From Charina bottae (lineage: Eukaryota; Chordata; Lepidosauria; Squamata; Charinaidae), in contig JALMGJ010000004.1 of NCBI GenBank assembly GCA_023362775.1, positions 78,048,798 through 78,112,797 on the forward strand: 64,000 nucleotides of DNA, in the 5' to 3' direction. Each line of letters begins with the position of its first letter. Position 1 is the first letter of the stretch. Position numbers and translations under genes: made by a program. The notes below the pieces were generated by a model. It did not search any database. It saw only the letters and a program-made list of their open reading frames with translations, and was not told the origin of the DNA. Shown one piece after another: positions 1-11,100 of the stretch.

Positions 1-525
1 AGAAGGCTGAATATTTTCTTATTGTTCACCTGGTAATGGTACTACATCTCCCAACTTACCCCTATGGCTCACAAAGGACCAAACCCAAATCAAGTCAGCA
101 CAGCCATCTCTGATAGAATAGATAGGGATAGGCCAAGTGGTATAGTGGTATATTAGGTGTTGAGCAAGAGCCAGAAGAATTTATTCTAGTCTACCCTCAA
201 TCATAGAAGCTCCCAGGGTGACCTTGGGCCTGCCACGTGGTGCTTTTAAGGGTTCAAAGAGATAGTGTAAGACAACATTCTAGCCCTCCCTTAAAACACA
301 GGAAAAGCAGTTTCATTTTTTCATCCTCACGTGCAATTTGCAACCACCAAATTGTTCTTCATAGCAAAACAGTTTCTCCCTTCCCTTCAGATAAAACAGT
401 ATTTCAATAGCACAAGTGGGATATTTTTTTTCTGAACTCCATTGTTTGGCTTTAGGCAACTCTAAGCATATGTATGAGTCAGATTATGATACATTTAACA
501 TAAGTTCTCTATTAAAACTTGCAAT
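1..525. other. Intergenic; one faint tRNA-SINE remnant
   Basis: No gene is seen. About 138-245 resembles the body of a squamate tRNA-derived SINE: a 'ggtatagtggt' A-box-like stretch followed by 'gggtgaccttgggcc', the phrase found in the better-preserved SINE copies of this window. It is degraded and has no clear ends. Confidence 0.4.
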
Positions 526-526
526 A

Positions 527-590
<64 letters not shown>

Positions 591-604
591 CAACAACAAC
601 AACA
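526..604. repeat. Compound microsatellite (ATG)n-(AAT)n-(AAC)n
   Basis: Three trinucleotide runs follow one another: ATG to about 560, AAT to about 587, AAC to about 604. Each run differs from its neighbour by one base, as expected when one repeat evolves from the other. The open frames across it are products of the repeat and not genes. Confidence 0.95.
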
Positions 605-2639
605 GCCCTTCCCAAATATGACAGCCATCTAATCTATGGGATATACAGGGAGTAAATTCCACTGTACTTTTTAATGGGCCATGGGATAGTCTGGAAATAT
701 ATGTAACATATTGCATTATATAAGATGTAACATATAGCACACCCAGCCAGATATAAAGTTTTGCATAATACTAGGCCAATAGTTGTTGAAGAAACTATGG
801 CATAGAGTGTACCCATCCTTCTAAGTCAAAAGCAAACAAGCCATACAATGACTATACATCATGTGTGAAGCAGACCATAGATTACACTTCTTTGTTGTTG
901 TATAGCAGATAGCATCAGGGAGTAAAATTCACCTGGCTGGTTTTCCTACCAATTCTTTTTTTCAGTTTGATGAAAGGAAAAGAACATACTGAAGAACTTC
1001 TCATAAGTGGAGTATGGTGCTCTTCTACATATTTAGTTGTTAAATGGCAAGGTATGTGTATAAATGTCCAGTCCTTTAACATACAATAATCTTGCCAGTG
1101 ATCTGTAGGCTTCCTTGGATTGCTATTCCTTAAACAAATTAGAAGCAACAGAAAATAAAAATTGAGGAGACGGTGAAAGGTTGAGAGATAGAAAATAACA
1201 TTACTAGGCCCCCCTCCCAATTCTTTGAATCGCACAGGATCATTTCCAAGAAGCAACCAATATTCTGATTCCTAAGTGACCCATTTCAGTTCAGCTAGTA
1301 GCTAAAGACATCTTTTATAAGAGAAACATGATCTATTGCAAACATGTTTAGTGACATTCCTGTTTATTGTAACAGCAATATGAGAAAAGGGAATAATTAT
1401 TGTTGGAAGACAACAGAAAACAGTAAAAAAGCTATATCCACTAGAAGAGTTTGAAATAAAACATATTGGACAAAAGTCTCCACCTTGTGGCGAGCTTTAT
1501 TTTTAGACTCTTCATTGAGGCTTTTTAAGCACTAGTGAAATGTGTTTAAGCTAATTTCTTTAAATCGCTTATTTTCTATTGTTTAAAAAATCTGAGCATT
1601 TATGGAATGCTTTCAGAAGGGTTTTTTTAATCCAATTGTTTAGCATTTTGACTGCATGATCGTGCTATCATATTTTTAGAATATTTTTTCTATATATTTT
1701 CAGGCACATATCTGTCAAAATATCTCTAGGAAGAAAAGATACTTAAGTTTCTTCCTGGATAATTTGAGGAATTAAGATTTTCTTTGAAGAAGTATTTGGA
1801 CTTTTTTCACCACAATATCTCTAATAACATTTCCCTTTCTAAGTACCCTGCAGTTAGCTTCCTGCCAAGAATTAATAAGGTTACACAGCTTCCTTTTTTC
1901 AAGTGATTATTTTATTTAGTTTTCAGAACATTATAAATCACTGCGAATAAAAAAGCAATGAACAAATGCAAGTTTTATATTTTCATTCCCACAGTGTAAT
2001 TACATAGAATTAGATACGTTTAGTGGTTAATCATTTGATACTAAAGGTACTGTACAGCGACTTTTTAGTTACTAGTAAATAATTAGAAATTGATTTTCTT
2101 GTGTTTTGATACACAGTTTTATCATTTGTGTTCATGCATACAATATATGCAAATTACACAAGAATTCTGCATATATTTATAGGCAGATTTACTTTTACAA
2201 AAATACCTTTTGAATGAAACCAGCTAACGTCTTCCAATTTAACCTGCAAAGACTACTGGATATCAGGAAAAACAGCGCTGGCATCATGGGATTCCATGGG
2301 CAGGGGTGGGAGAAAGTAACTTAGATACTTTCACAAGGCTTCATGATGCAAGTTCATAATTATGGCATTTGTGTGATGATGTCATCATGCACATGTCAGC
2401 ATTTTGATGTCACTGCAATTTGCTATGGACACTAATATTCACCCACAAACATTTTGAGAATATGTGCTTTTTGAGCAAGCCAAACATCCCTGCCATCATT
2501 CACATGCCATTCAAATCAGTATCCTCTACCTGTACTATTCAACCTCATTTTTAAAATTATTGCATTTATTTCTGTTTCACTAGCCAGAAAAGTTGTAGTA
2601 ATGACCGTAAAGGCCATAGTACAGATGTTGCTGCATGAT
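605..2639. other. AT-rich intergenic sequence, no gene seen
   Basis: No supported coding region, RNA gene or recognised repeat. Short open frames at 634-816 and 915-1256 (- strand) have no recognisable protein and no splice context. Confidence 0.7.
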
Positions 2640-2830
2640 AGCCTCACTGACAACAGAGGTGTCCATAAGATCCAACTCTTTTGTCAAAATGACAAAAGCA
2701 GCATTGTGCCACAAACTCCTCCCCTTTTGTATGTGAATGAGAGATCAGGATGCATATACAAAAGGGTTGAGCTTGCATTGCAACAGTGTGGGGATGCTGT
2801 CGGTCATCTGTGATTTGTTAACCACACCCA
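2640..2830. repeat. Unassigned dispersed repeat, copy A
   Basis: Shares phrases with about 34080-34200 and 45245-45410: 'tcaaaatgacaaaagca', then a pyrimidine-rich 'ccccttttgtatgtg', then its near complement 'catatacaaaaggg' followed by 'gagcttgcattg'. The two middle parts could form a stem. The ORF at 2601-2813 is an accident of this repeat. Ends are approximate and the family was not recognised. Confidence 0.45.
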
Positions 2831-3454
2831 CCACAAATGCCTCTGACTGAGACCAAAGAAAAACACTTAGATCAGTGGTTCTTCAGAGTGCTGCATATCC
2901 TTAGTAATCATTTATGATCATATACAGTAGATGTAGAAAGTAAGTGTTTTATCATGATGGGACACCAGTTGTTTTATCAAAGATTTTTGGTGGTGCTTAA
3001 ACAACCAAATGTGATACAACTTTGATGGCTAGAAATGAGGAAGACTAAGGTTAAAAAAAAAAGAGGATGCAAAAGCCAGTCTGCAGCTCAATATCTAACA
3101 ACTACTACTACTACAACAACTCAATGTAAATAGGCAAAGAGCAAGTTAAAATAATAACACACTTTTATCTAGCTAAGGCTCAGAAGGGATAGTGACCATA
3201 ACCATGAAATGAAGATTCCTGCTACTTGGAAGGAAAATTACATGACAGACAAAATTTTGAAGTGTGGAGACATTACACTGACAAGAAGGCGTACATTGTC
3301 AAGGCCAGGTTTTTCCAATTGTAATATATGACTGAGACACCGGAGCCTCAGAAAGGGTCTATGAATGAAAGATTAATGCATTTGAATTCTGGAGCTGGAG
3401 AGAATAGCTAAGAATCTAATCAAGATGCCTCATTAAGCAAAAAATATGGGTAAC
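2831..3454. other. Intergenic sequence, nothing recognised
   Basis: No gene. Only short trinucleotide runs (ACT/ACA near 3103-3120) and an A-rich run near 3052-3064 are seen. Confidence 0.65.
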
Positions 3455-3977
3455 TGTCATGGTTAGGCGAAGAACAACGCTGAGCCTCCGAATAAAGCTC
3501 TAGATCTTTATTGTTCTACCTTACACAGAATCTTGCCAAACTAAGCTACACTAAGCAGTTCTCTGGGGAAAAAACCCAGGCACTCTAAGGTGGGTCCAGC
3601 CTGACCTTCTTGGATGGGTGCCCAAGGTCTTCGAGGCTGTGAATGCGCTTCTCACCCTGGAAGGCGCCCCCTCCTCCTTCACCCGCAATCTCTATAACAG
3701 AGCTTTCCAAACTGTGTGTCGCGACACAAAAGTGTGTCGCCACACACAGTCTGGTGTGTCGAAACACAACCCGGAAGCGCTGATCATCATCAGCGCTTCC
3801 GGGTTTTCCCGCGGCGACACACCAACGGCGGTGCGCAAAAACTGAAAGCAGCAGCAGCGCTTCCGGGTTTTTGCGCACTGCCGCAATGGCAGCACTTCCG
3901 GGTTTTCCCGTGGCGACACACCAACGGCGGTTGGTGTGTCGCTGTGGGAAAACTTTGGAAAGCCCTGCTCTATAACA
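3455..3977 (-). repeat. 3' LTR, interrupted by a MITE
   Basis: Aligns by eye with 4707-4937 along its whole length, including the shared 'gcgcttctcaccctggaagg' segment near 3647. Positions 3698-3975 are a later MITE plus the duplicated 8-bp target. Removing them leaves about 245 bp. Differences from the other LTR include a short insertion near 3590-3600. Confidence 0.8.
3698..3967 (+). mobile_element. hAT-type MITE, copy 1
   Basis: Flanked by a perfect 8-bp duplication CTCTATAA (3690-3697 and 3968-3975). Ends are CAGAGCTTTCCAAA and TTTGGAAAGCCCTG as imperfect inverted repeats. The interior is CpG-rich with several 'gcgacacac' units and palindromes around 'gcgcttccgggtttt'. It has no coding capacity. 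The 8-bp duplication and CAG...CTG ends are typical of the hAT superfamily. It lies inside the 3' LTR and is therefore younger than the LTR element. Confidence 0.88.
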
Positions 3978-3995
3978 TCACTTTCTCCCTCAGAG
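3978..3995 (-). promoter_or_regulatory. Polypurine tract next to the 3' LTR
   Basis: On the - strand the bases just before the 3' LTR read as an almost pure purine run ('gagggagaaag'). This is the position and composition of a plus-strand priming tract in LTR elements. Confidence 0.5.
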
Positions 3996-4010
3996 ACACA
4001 TTCCATCACA

Positions 4011-4646
4011 TCACACACACCCCTCCAGAATCTGTCTCTCCCTCTGAGTTCTCATGGGAGCTGGGTAGCTGAGGCAGATCTTCAAAGGAAGAATTGCTGG
4101 TGTCCTCCCAGTCTGATATCTCTTCCTGTAAAACAGCGAGACGGTTAGAAAAATTCCCCCCCTCCCCCTTGGGAACTGGATGCCAGAAGGGCTAAGGCTC
4201 CCCCTCCTCCTTGCGCTGTGCCTTCTGGGCCTTACCACGAAGTTCTGGAAATCGTTGAAAATCAGGTCGTTGTTCTCTATCATGGGAATGGCCCTCCTCA
4301 CTGCCAGTCCCTTCAGGAGACTCAACATAAAGGTTATCTTGATGCTATCTGTTGGAAATTCAGCAGGTCTGCTGTCAATGAACATGCCGCATTGAGTAAC
4401 AAAGGTTCTGAAATGCATGGCTTCTCCCCAAAACTTTTCCAGCAAGCAGCCCTGGGTTCTCTGGAGTACCGGTGGGGCTGTCGCTGCTGCCGCTGGCTGT
4501 GAAACCATCTGGGCAGGTTGTTGCATATTCTTCAAGACTGCTGCTTGCAAGGCATTCACCTGGGCATCTACCTGTTGCTGGTGCTGAATTAAGGCAGATG
4601 CCAACTGCTGGATTGCTTGTTGTAGCTCCTGGGGATCCGAAGCCAT
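4011..4646 (-). pseudogene. Gag-like remnant of the LTR element
   Basis: The open frame starting at the ATG at 4646 gives a protein beginning MASDPQELQQAIQQL: a glutamine-rich coiled-coil start, an alanine/proline-rich linker, then a capsid-like segment with 'FVTQCGMFIDSRPAEFPTD', a pattern typical of Ty3/gypsy gag in vertebrates. The capsid homology stops near 'IFNDFQNF'. The remaining residues look like read-through of the leader next to the 3' LTR. No zinc knuckle is present and no pol follows. An upstream ATG in the same frame at 4700 is possible. The frame is open, but the truncated domain makes function unlikely. Confidence 0.7.
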
Positions 4647-4706
4647 TTTGAGAAAAAAAATTCTTCCCTCCCTCTTTCGATGGGAGTAAGAGTTTGGCAA
4701 GATTGA

Positions 4707-4937
4707 TGTTGTGGTTAGGCGAAGAACAATGCTGAGCCTCGTAATAAAGCCCTAGATCTTTATTGTTCTACCTTACACAGAATCTTGCCAAACTAAGCTA
4801 CACTATGCAGTTCTCTGGGGAAAAACCTCAGGCACTCTAAGACCTTCTTGGATGGGCACCTAAGGTCTTTGAGGCTGTGAAAGCGCTTCTCACCCTGGAA
4901 GGCGCCCCCTCCTCCTTCACCCACAATCTCCCTAACA
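4707..4937 (-). repeat. 5' LTR
   Basis: 231 bp. On the - strand it begins TGTTAGGG at 4937 and ends CCACAACA at 4707. It contains AATAAAG-type sequence in the opposite orientation near 4742 ('gtaataaagccc' on +), shared with the other LTR. Confidence 0.8.
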
Positions 4938-5022
4938 TGTGTGGTTCAGAACTGAGCCAAATCTCAGGTTCAGGCTATTTCCACAGAATAATTTCTGTGC
5001 ATCTAATGGCTTTTTTATAACT

Positions 5023-6351
5023 TTTTGTTGTTCAGTCGTTTAGTCGTGTCTGACTCTTCGTGACCTCATGGACCATAGCACGCCAGGCCTTCCTGTCCTC
5101 CACTGTCTCCCGGAGTTTACTCAAATTCATGTTTGTTACATCAGTGATGCTATCTAACCATCTCATCCTTTGCCATCCCTTTCTCCTTTTGCCTTCAGTC
5201 TTTCCCAGCATCAGGGTCTTTTCCAGTGAGTCCTCTCTTCGCATTAGGTGGCCAAAGTATTTGAGCTTCAGCTTCAGTATCTGTCCTTCCAATGAGCAGT
5301 CAGGGTTGATTTTCTTTAGGATTGACTGATTTGACCTCCTTGCAGTCCAAGGGACTCTTAAGAGTCTTCTGCAGCAACACAGTTCGAAAGCATCAATTCT
5401 TCGGCGCTCAGCCTTCCTTATGGTCCAACACTCACAGCCATACATTACTACTGGGAAAACCATAGCTTTGATTATACGGACCTTTGTTGGCAAGGTGATG
5501 TCTCTGCTTTTTAATATGCTGTCTAGGTTTGCCATAGCTTTCCTCCCAAGGAGCAAGTGTCTTTTAATTTCATGGCTGCAGTCACCGTCTGCGGTGATCT
5601 TGGAGCCCAAGAAAATAAAATCTGTCACTGCTTCCATTTCTTCCCCTTCTATTTGCCAGGAAGTGATGGGACCAGATGCCATGATCTGAGTTTTTTTAAT
5701 ATTGAGTTTCAAGCCAGCTTTTGCACTCTCCTATTTCACCCTCATCAAGAGGCTCTTTAGTTCCTCTTCACTTTCTGCCATTAGGGTGGTATCATCTGCA
5801 TATCTGAGGTTGTTAACTCCGGCTTGTGATTCATCTAGCCTGGCATTTCTCATGATGTACTCTGCATATAAGTTAAATAAGCAGGGTGATAATATACAGC
5901 CTTGAATTTTGAACCAATTGGTTGTTCCATGTCCGGTTCTAACTGTTGCTTCTTGACCCGCATACAGGTTTCTCAAGAGACCAGTAAGGTGGTTTGGTAC
6001 TCCCATCTCTTTAAGAATTTGCCACAGTTTGTTGTGATCCACACAATCAAAGGCTTTAATGTAGTCAATGAAGCAGAAGTAGATGTTTTTCTGGAACTCT
6101 CTTGCTTTTTCCATGATCCAGCGAATGTTGGCAATCTGATCTCTAGTTCCTCTGCCTCTTCGAAACCCAGCTTGCACTTCTGGTAGTTCTCGGTTCACAT
6201 ACTGCTGAAGCCTAGCTTGTAGGATTTTGAGCATAACCTTGCTAGCATGTGAAATGAGTGCAATTGTACGGTAGTTTGAACATTGTTTGGCATTGCCCTT
6301 CTTTGGAATTGGAACGTAAACTGACCTTTTCCAATTCTGTGGATTTGTGGA
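5023..6351 (-). mobile_element. BovB (RTE) LINE, 5'-truncated, 3' end complete
   Basis: Flanked by a perfect 11-bp duplication tttttataact (5012-5022 and 6352-6362). The - strand encodes the C-terminal half of an RTE reverse transcriptase in two frames: 5731-6234 (with 'FIDYIKAFDCVDHNKLW' and the YADD box) and 5032-5712 (with 'MVFPVVMYGCECW' and 'YFGHLMRREDSLEKT'). A frameshift lies between them near 5712-5731. The 3' end (5023 upward) carries the 'tcgtgacctcatggaccata' segment diagnostic of BovB, seen again at 58475. The apurinic endonuclease half is missing. Confidence 0.93.
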
Positions 6352-6362
6352 TTTTTATAACT

Positions 6363-6765
6363 ACTATCTCACTAAATAACAATACAAATAAATAACAAGA
6401 AAACAAACAAGAAAGATTTTCTGGTGAACAGAAAATAAAACCTTGGAAACACTTCTGTTCAGAACATCCCATATATGCTAATACTTATATGTTTTCCAAC
6501 TTAATTTATGATTGAGCTTGTTAAGGACACTGAGCTCACATCTAAAGGCCAATAGATGTTAAGTCTTTTTCAGACATTGCTCATGTTGTCACATCTGCTT
6601 ATCAAAAAAACAAAGAGTGTATAGTTTAAACACAGAAATTTCATTTAATATATGTCTATGAAGGTTCTCAGTCATCCAGGTGGAATTGTCTGTAGCTTGA
6701 ATCATGTCAACTGGCTTTCTATTTTCTCAGTGGAAACGTTTCGCTCCTTATCCAAGGAGCTTCTT
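6363..6765. other. Intergenic; conserved-looking short motif near 6655-6765
   Basis: No gene. About 6655-6765 contains 'gaaacgtttcgctccttatc' followed by 'caaggagcttcttcag', a phrase I associate with the tail of an unidentified vertebrate retroelement; its family could not be settled from the sequence. Confidence 0.3.
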
Positions 6766-6809
6766 CAGTTAATTATATATATTTAATTATATATATTTAA
6801 TTATATATA

Positions 6810-6893
<84 letters not shown>
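6766..6893. repeat. AT-rich minisatellite running into (TA)n and (GA)n
   Basis: Four tandem 'ttaattatatatat' units (about 6768-6822) pass into pure TA (to about 6859) and then GA (to 6893). A shorter 'atatatt' palindromic stretch continues to about 6940. Confidence 0.9.
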
Positions 6894-6897
<4 letters not shown>

Positions 6898-6939
6898 ATA
6901 AATATATTCTCATATATTTAATATATGAGAAACCTATAT

Positions 6940-7047
6940 ATAGGTCAGGAAGGCACAGGACAGACAGGACATGGTGAAACAGACTGGCTCCAGGTTGGCA
7001 AAGGAATGAGACAAGGCTATATACTTTCCCTTTATTTATTCAACTTA
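6940..7047 (+). mobile_element. RTE LINE fragment (left half of the outermost LINE in a nest)
   Basis: Translation gives RTE reverse-transcriptase sequence around 'QGYILSLYLFNLYTE' after a 'TDWLQVGKG'-like stretch, matching the BovB region just before the YADD box. It stops near 7047 at a GT run. The matching continuation, with the YADD box, resumes at about 11755. Everything between is inserted LINE sequence. Confidence 0.65.
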
Positions 7048-7063
7048 TATACTGAATGTGTTT

Positions 7064-7507
7064 GTGTGTGTGTGTAGATTGTGCAGAGAGGCCTCAGAGA
7101 CAGTCCAACACATAGTAACAGGGTGTAAGATGCAGGCAGGAACAGCATACACTGAACGGCACAACCAAGTAGCTGGCATTGTGTACAGGAATATCTGCAC
7201 AGCGTATGGGCTAGACCCTCCCAAGTCCAGATGGGAGATTTCATGGAAGGTCGTGGAGAATAACAGGGCTAAGACCCTGTGGGACTTCCAGATCCAGATG
7301 GACAGGCAGGTACTGGTCAATCAACCAGACATTGTGGTAGTAGACAAGGACCAGAAGACAGCAGTGGTGATAGATGTAGCGGTGCCAAGTGACAGCAACA
7401 TCAGGAAAGGAGTATGAGAAGCTGGAGAAGTACCAGGGCCTGAAGGAGGAACGAGAGAGGATGTGGAAAGTGAAGGCCAAAGTGGTCCCAGTGGTGGTAG
7501 GGGCACT
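7064..7507 (+). mobile_element. R4-type LINE fragment, 5' piece (second level of the nest)
   Basis: Encodes the C-terminal part of a site-specific-type LINE protein: a CCHC knuckle 'CRLCREASETVQHIVTGC', then 'PDIVVVDKDQKTAVVIDVAVP', then 'KLEKYQGLKEERERMW' and 'VVPVVVGAL'. This is the knuckle plus PD-(D/E)XK restriction-like endonuclease arrangement of R2/R4-type elements, as opposed to the apurinic endonuclease of RTE and L1. One frameshift lies near 7410. The reading is cut at 7507 by the next LINE and continues at 11559. Confidence 0.75.
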
Positions 7508-8193
7508 CTCACTCGCTGGATCGTCACCTTGTTGTGGTGAGTGGGCTTGTGTGTTCCCAATGAACCCTGTGAGCGAAGCCGTCGGGAGTCATGTACTCCT
7601 GGTAGGGTCATCCATGGCGGTAAGGTCCAGGGGGAGGAACCAGACAAAGAACGTTCCAAGAAAGTCCACAACGGCAGAACAGGCGGAAGATAACAAGATG
7701 TATTGTTACAACGGCTGCGAAGGCGGATGAAGGCTGCAGCAGACAAAAGGTCACCACTCGTCATGGTATCCATGCCATTGGATTAGAGCCTTTTTCTGTG
7801 AAGGTTGTGTGCTGATCGTTGTGCACCGATCTCCACACATAAAACAAATTCACGCATAGGCGTCTTCCAACCACACCAAACCCAAAACAACCAAAAGTCC
7901 CATGGCGATTGACGAATGGCAACGGGGGCAGGACTGTGAAATCCGGAAGCTCCTAGTCATGGACCAGCACATGGGCGGTGGATACGGATTCAGTCGCCCT
8001 GACTCAAGGATCGAGGCAGTTGAGTAGTTCGGCAGCTGTATCCACGACTGAGCAGCCCTATTTAGGATCCACTCTGCTCACCCCATATGGGGAGGGGGCT
8101 AGAAAAGGTGCCCTAAACATAGTCTGCCTCATTTTCTCCCTGACTGGATTACCGCGACCAGTGGGGTCACCATCTAGCGGTCGTAAAAAACAC
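7508..8193 (+). promoter_or_regulatory. 5' untranslated region of the LINE
   Basis: About 690 bp before the first recognisable endonuclease codon. It is GC-richer than its surroundings and full of short ATG-initiated frames. In full-length LINEs this region carries the internal promoter. No specific element was identified. Confidence 0.5.
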
Positions 8194-11100
8194 ATGAATT
8201 TTGGAACATGGAATATACGGACACTGCAAGACAATATGGATAGTGAACGACCTGAACGTAGGACTGCCATTATTGCAAGGGAGCTGAGACGTTTTAATAT
8301 TGATATAGCAGCACTCCAAGAAACTCGAAGAGCAGGAGAAGGACAGTTGAAGGAAGAAAAAGGAGGTTATACCTTCTTTTGGAAAGGACTGCCTGAACAA
8401 GAACGACAAATACATGGGGTAGGCTTTGCTATCAAAAACGACCTTGTGAAGCTCTTGTCAGAAGTTCCCACTGGGATTAACGAACGACTCTCAACTCTGC
8501 AAATAAAACTCGCCAAAAACCAACAGGCAACTATCCTAAGTGCTTACGCACCAACACTAGATGCAGATGAGGATATCAAGGAAAAATTTTATACCCAGCT
8601 GGACACCATCTTATCAGAGATACCAAAGGAGGATAAAATTATCCTCCTGGGCGATTTCAATGCAAGAGTTGGGCGTGATTTTGATTTGTGGCCAGGGATC
8701 ATTGGGAAAGAAGGAGTTGACAACAGCAACACAAATGGAATCTTACTTCTGACTAAATGTGCAGAGCATAACCTTGTCATTACTAACACACTCGCCAGAA
8801 AAATAAATTTAAAACATCATGGAAGCACCCACGGTCGAAGCACTGGCATCTTTTAGATTATGTAATTGTCCGTGCTAGAGATCGCCGTGATGTACTTCTC
8901 ACCAGAGCCATGACGAGCGCCGATGACTGCTGGACAGACCATCGATTAATTCGATCCACGATGGCCATAAAGATTGTCCCTCATCGTAGGCTCCAAGGAA
9001 GAAAACCAAGGCGTAAAATGAATACACTGGCCCTTCAAGATCCTATTAAACGAGCTTGCTTTCAATCAACTCTCAAGGAACATCTGCCTATGGAACTTCC
9101 TGAAAATGTTGAGGAACACTGGATTAAATTGAAGACTTCTATTATTTCAGCCTGTGAACAAACTATCGGATACCAGACTAAGAGACATCAGGACTGGTTT
9201 GATGAGAACGATAGTGAGATTGAACATATTATTGACAAGAAAAGGAAAGTCTTCCAGATATGGCAAAAAGATATTAACTGTGCTTAAGAAGAAAATCTAC
9301 GCCAGTGCAAAGGCAGAAGTCCAAAGAAGAACTAGAGAACTTAAGAACATATGGTGGATAAAAAAAGCCCAAGAAACCCAACATTTTGCAATGCTCATGA
9401 TGCACGGGGCTTTTTTAATGCCATAAAGGCCATCTATGGACCCACAAACCATGGTACAAATCCCAGAAACCTATGCCCTCATTGTGGGAGGTTGTGCGGA
9501 TCCAGAATTGGCCTTTACAGCCACTTACGTATCCACCGTTAAAATTTTACCTTTGGAAGACAATCTTACTCGGCTACGAGTGATCGCCAATGAATAAATC
9601 CCTTACGCTCAGTAGATGGTGCTAAACTTCTAAAGGACAAAGAGTCTATTGCACTGCGCTGGAAAGAGCATTACTACAATCTCCTTAATCGTCACTCTAC
9701 TGTAGCTGATGAAGTCTTCTTGCAAATCCTGCAAAAACAAATAAGAAATGAGCTTGCAGTACCCCCTAATTTGGAGGAAGTCAGCAAAGCCACTAAACAA
9801 ATGAAAAATAACAAAGCTAGTGGACCTGATGGGATTCCTGCTGAAGTCTTCAAAGAATGCGGGCCTGAACTTACACAACAACTTCATAAGCTCATTGAAA
9901 AAATCTGGATGAGGGAGGAGATTCCAGCAGACTTTAGGGATGCCATAATTATCACTCTCTTTAAAAAGGGTGATAGAACAGACTGTGGAAACTATTGAGG
10001 CATCTCCCTTCTAGCCACAGCAGGCAAAATCCTGGCAAAGATCATTGCAAACCGTCTCCTATCTGTATCAGAAGACATCCTCCCTGAAATGCAAAATGGC
10101 TTCTGCCCTTCTAGGGGAACAGTGGATATGATCTTCACTGCACGACAGCTTCAAGAAAAATGCAAGGAGCAAAACCGCCCTCTGTACATGGCATTTATTG
10201 ATCTGACTAAAGCTTTTGATACTGTAAATTGTACTGCTCTCTGGACCATCCTTCTGAAAATCGGATGCCCTGATAAATTTGTGAACATCTTGCGGTTACT
10301 CCATGACGACATGATGGCAACAATCCTGAATAACAATGGCTCTCAAAGCGATCCATTTAAAGTGGAATCCAGCGTTAAACAGGGATGTGTTATTGCTCCA
10401 ACCTTATTCGCTATCTTCATCGCTGTGATTATGCACCTTGTTGAAGAGAAACTTCCTACTGGTGTAGAAATTATATATCGAACAGATGGAAAGCTTTTTA
10501 AGTAGACTGAAAGCAAAAAATAAGGTAATTGCAACTTCTGTTATAGAACTTCAATATGCTGATGATAACGTAGTCTGTGCACACTCCGAGGAAGATCTTC
10601 AAACTATCCTAAATATCTTTGCAGAAGCATATGAAAAACTCGGCCTCTCAATTAACATTAAAAAAACCAAAGTGCTTTACCAGCAAGTTCGAACCAATCC
10701 CTCTGCAGCACCATCAATCCAGCTTAAAGGTGTTTCACTAGAAAATGTCGATCACTTTTCTTATCTCGGCAGCCATCTATCTACAAAAGCCGACATCGAC
10801 GCTGAAATTCAGCATCGCCTGAGCTCTGCGAGTGTAGCTTTCTCCCGAATGAAGCGTAGAGTGTTTGAGGATCGGGACATTCGCAGGGAGACCAAAATGC
10901 TTGTTTACAAAGCCATTGTACTACCAACCCTTCTGTACACCTGTGAAACATGGACCCTCTACAAACGCCACATCCAACTTCTTGAAAGATTCCATCAACG
11001 CTGCCTCCGAAAAATTCTGCAAATTACTTGGGAAGATAGGCGGACTAATGTTAGCATATTAGAAGAAGCGAAAACCACCAGCATTGAAACAATGATCATC

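Larger units (their letters stand above)
3455..4937 (-). mobile_element. LTR retrotransposon (Ty3/gypsy type), internally deleted, gag only
   Basis: Two direct repeats of about 231-245 bp (4707-4937 and 3455-3977, the latter enlarged by a MITE insertion) flank only about 730 bp. On the - strand each LTR starts TGTTA and ends ACA. The order is 5' LTR, a gag-like frame, a short leader, a purine-rich tract (complement of 3978-3995) and 3' LTR. Protease, reverse transcriptase and integrase are absent, so the copy is non-autonomous. The flanks, gtaac on the left and tgtgt on the right, do not match, so no target duplication supports the outer ends. The gypsy assignment rests on the gag protein alone. 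Confidence 0.75.

Noticed and set aside
416..740. Open frames on both strands near 416-740
   Set aside because: They are translations of the trinucleotide microsatellite (runs of M, I, T or L, S).
3585..4072. Several overlapping frames with cysteine- and arginine-rich repeats
   Set aside because: They lie in the CpG-rich MITE and the LTR; the repeated residues come from 'cgacacac' units. The same happens at 17385-17718, 21780-22144 and 50320-50689.
5060..6186. + strand open frames across the BovB
   Set aside because: Antisense shadows of the reverse transcriptase, which is on the - strand.
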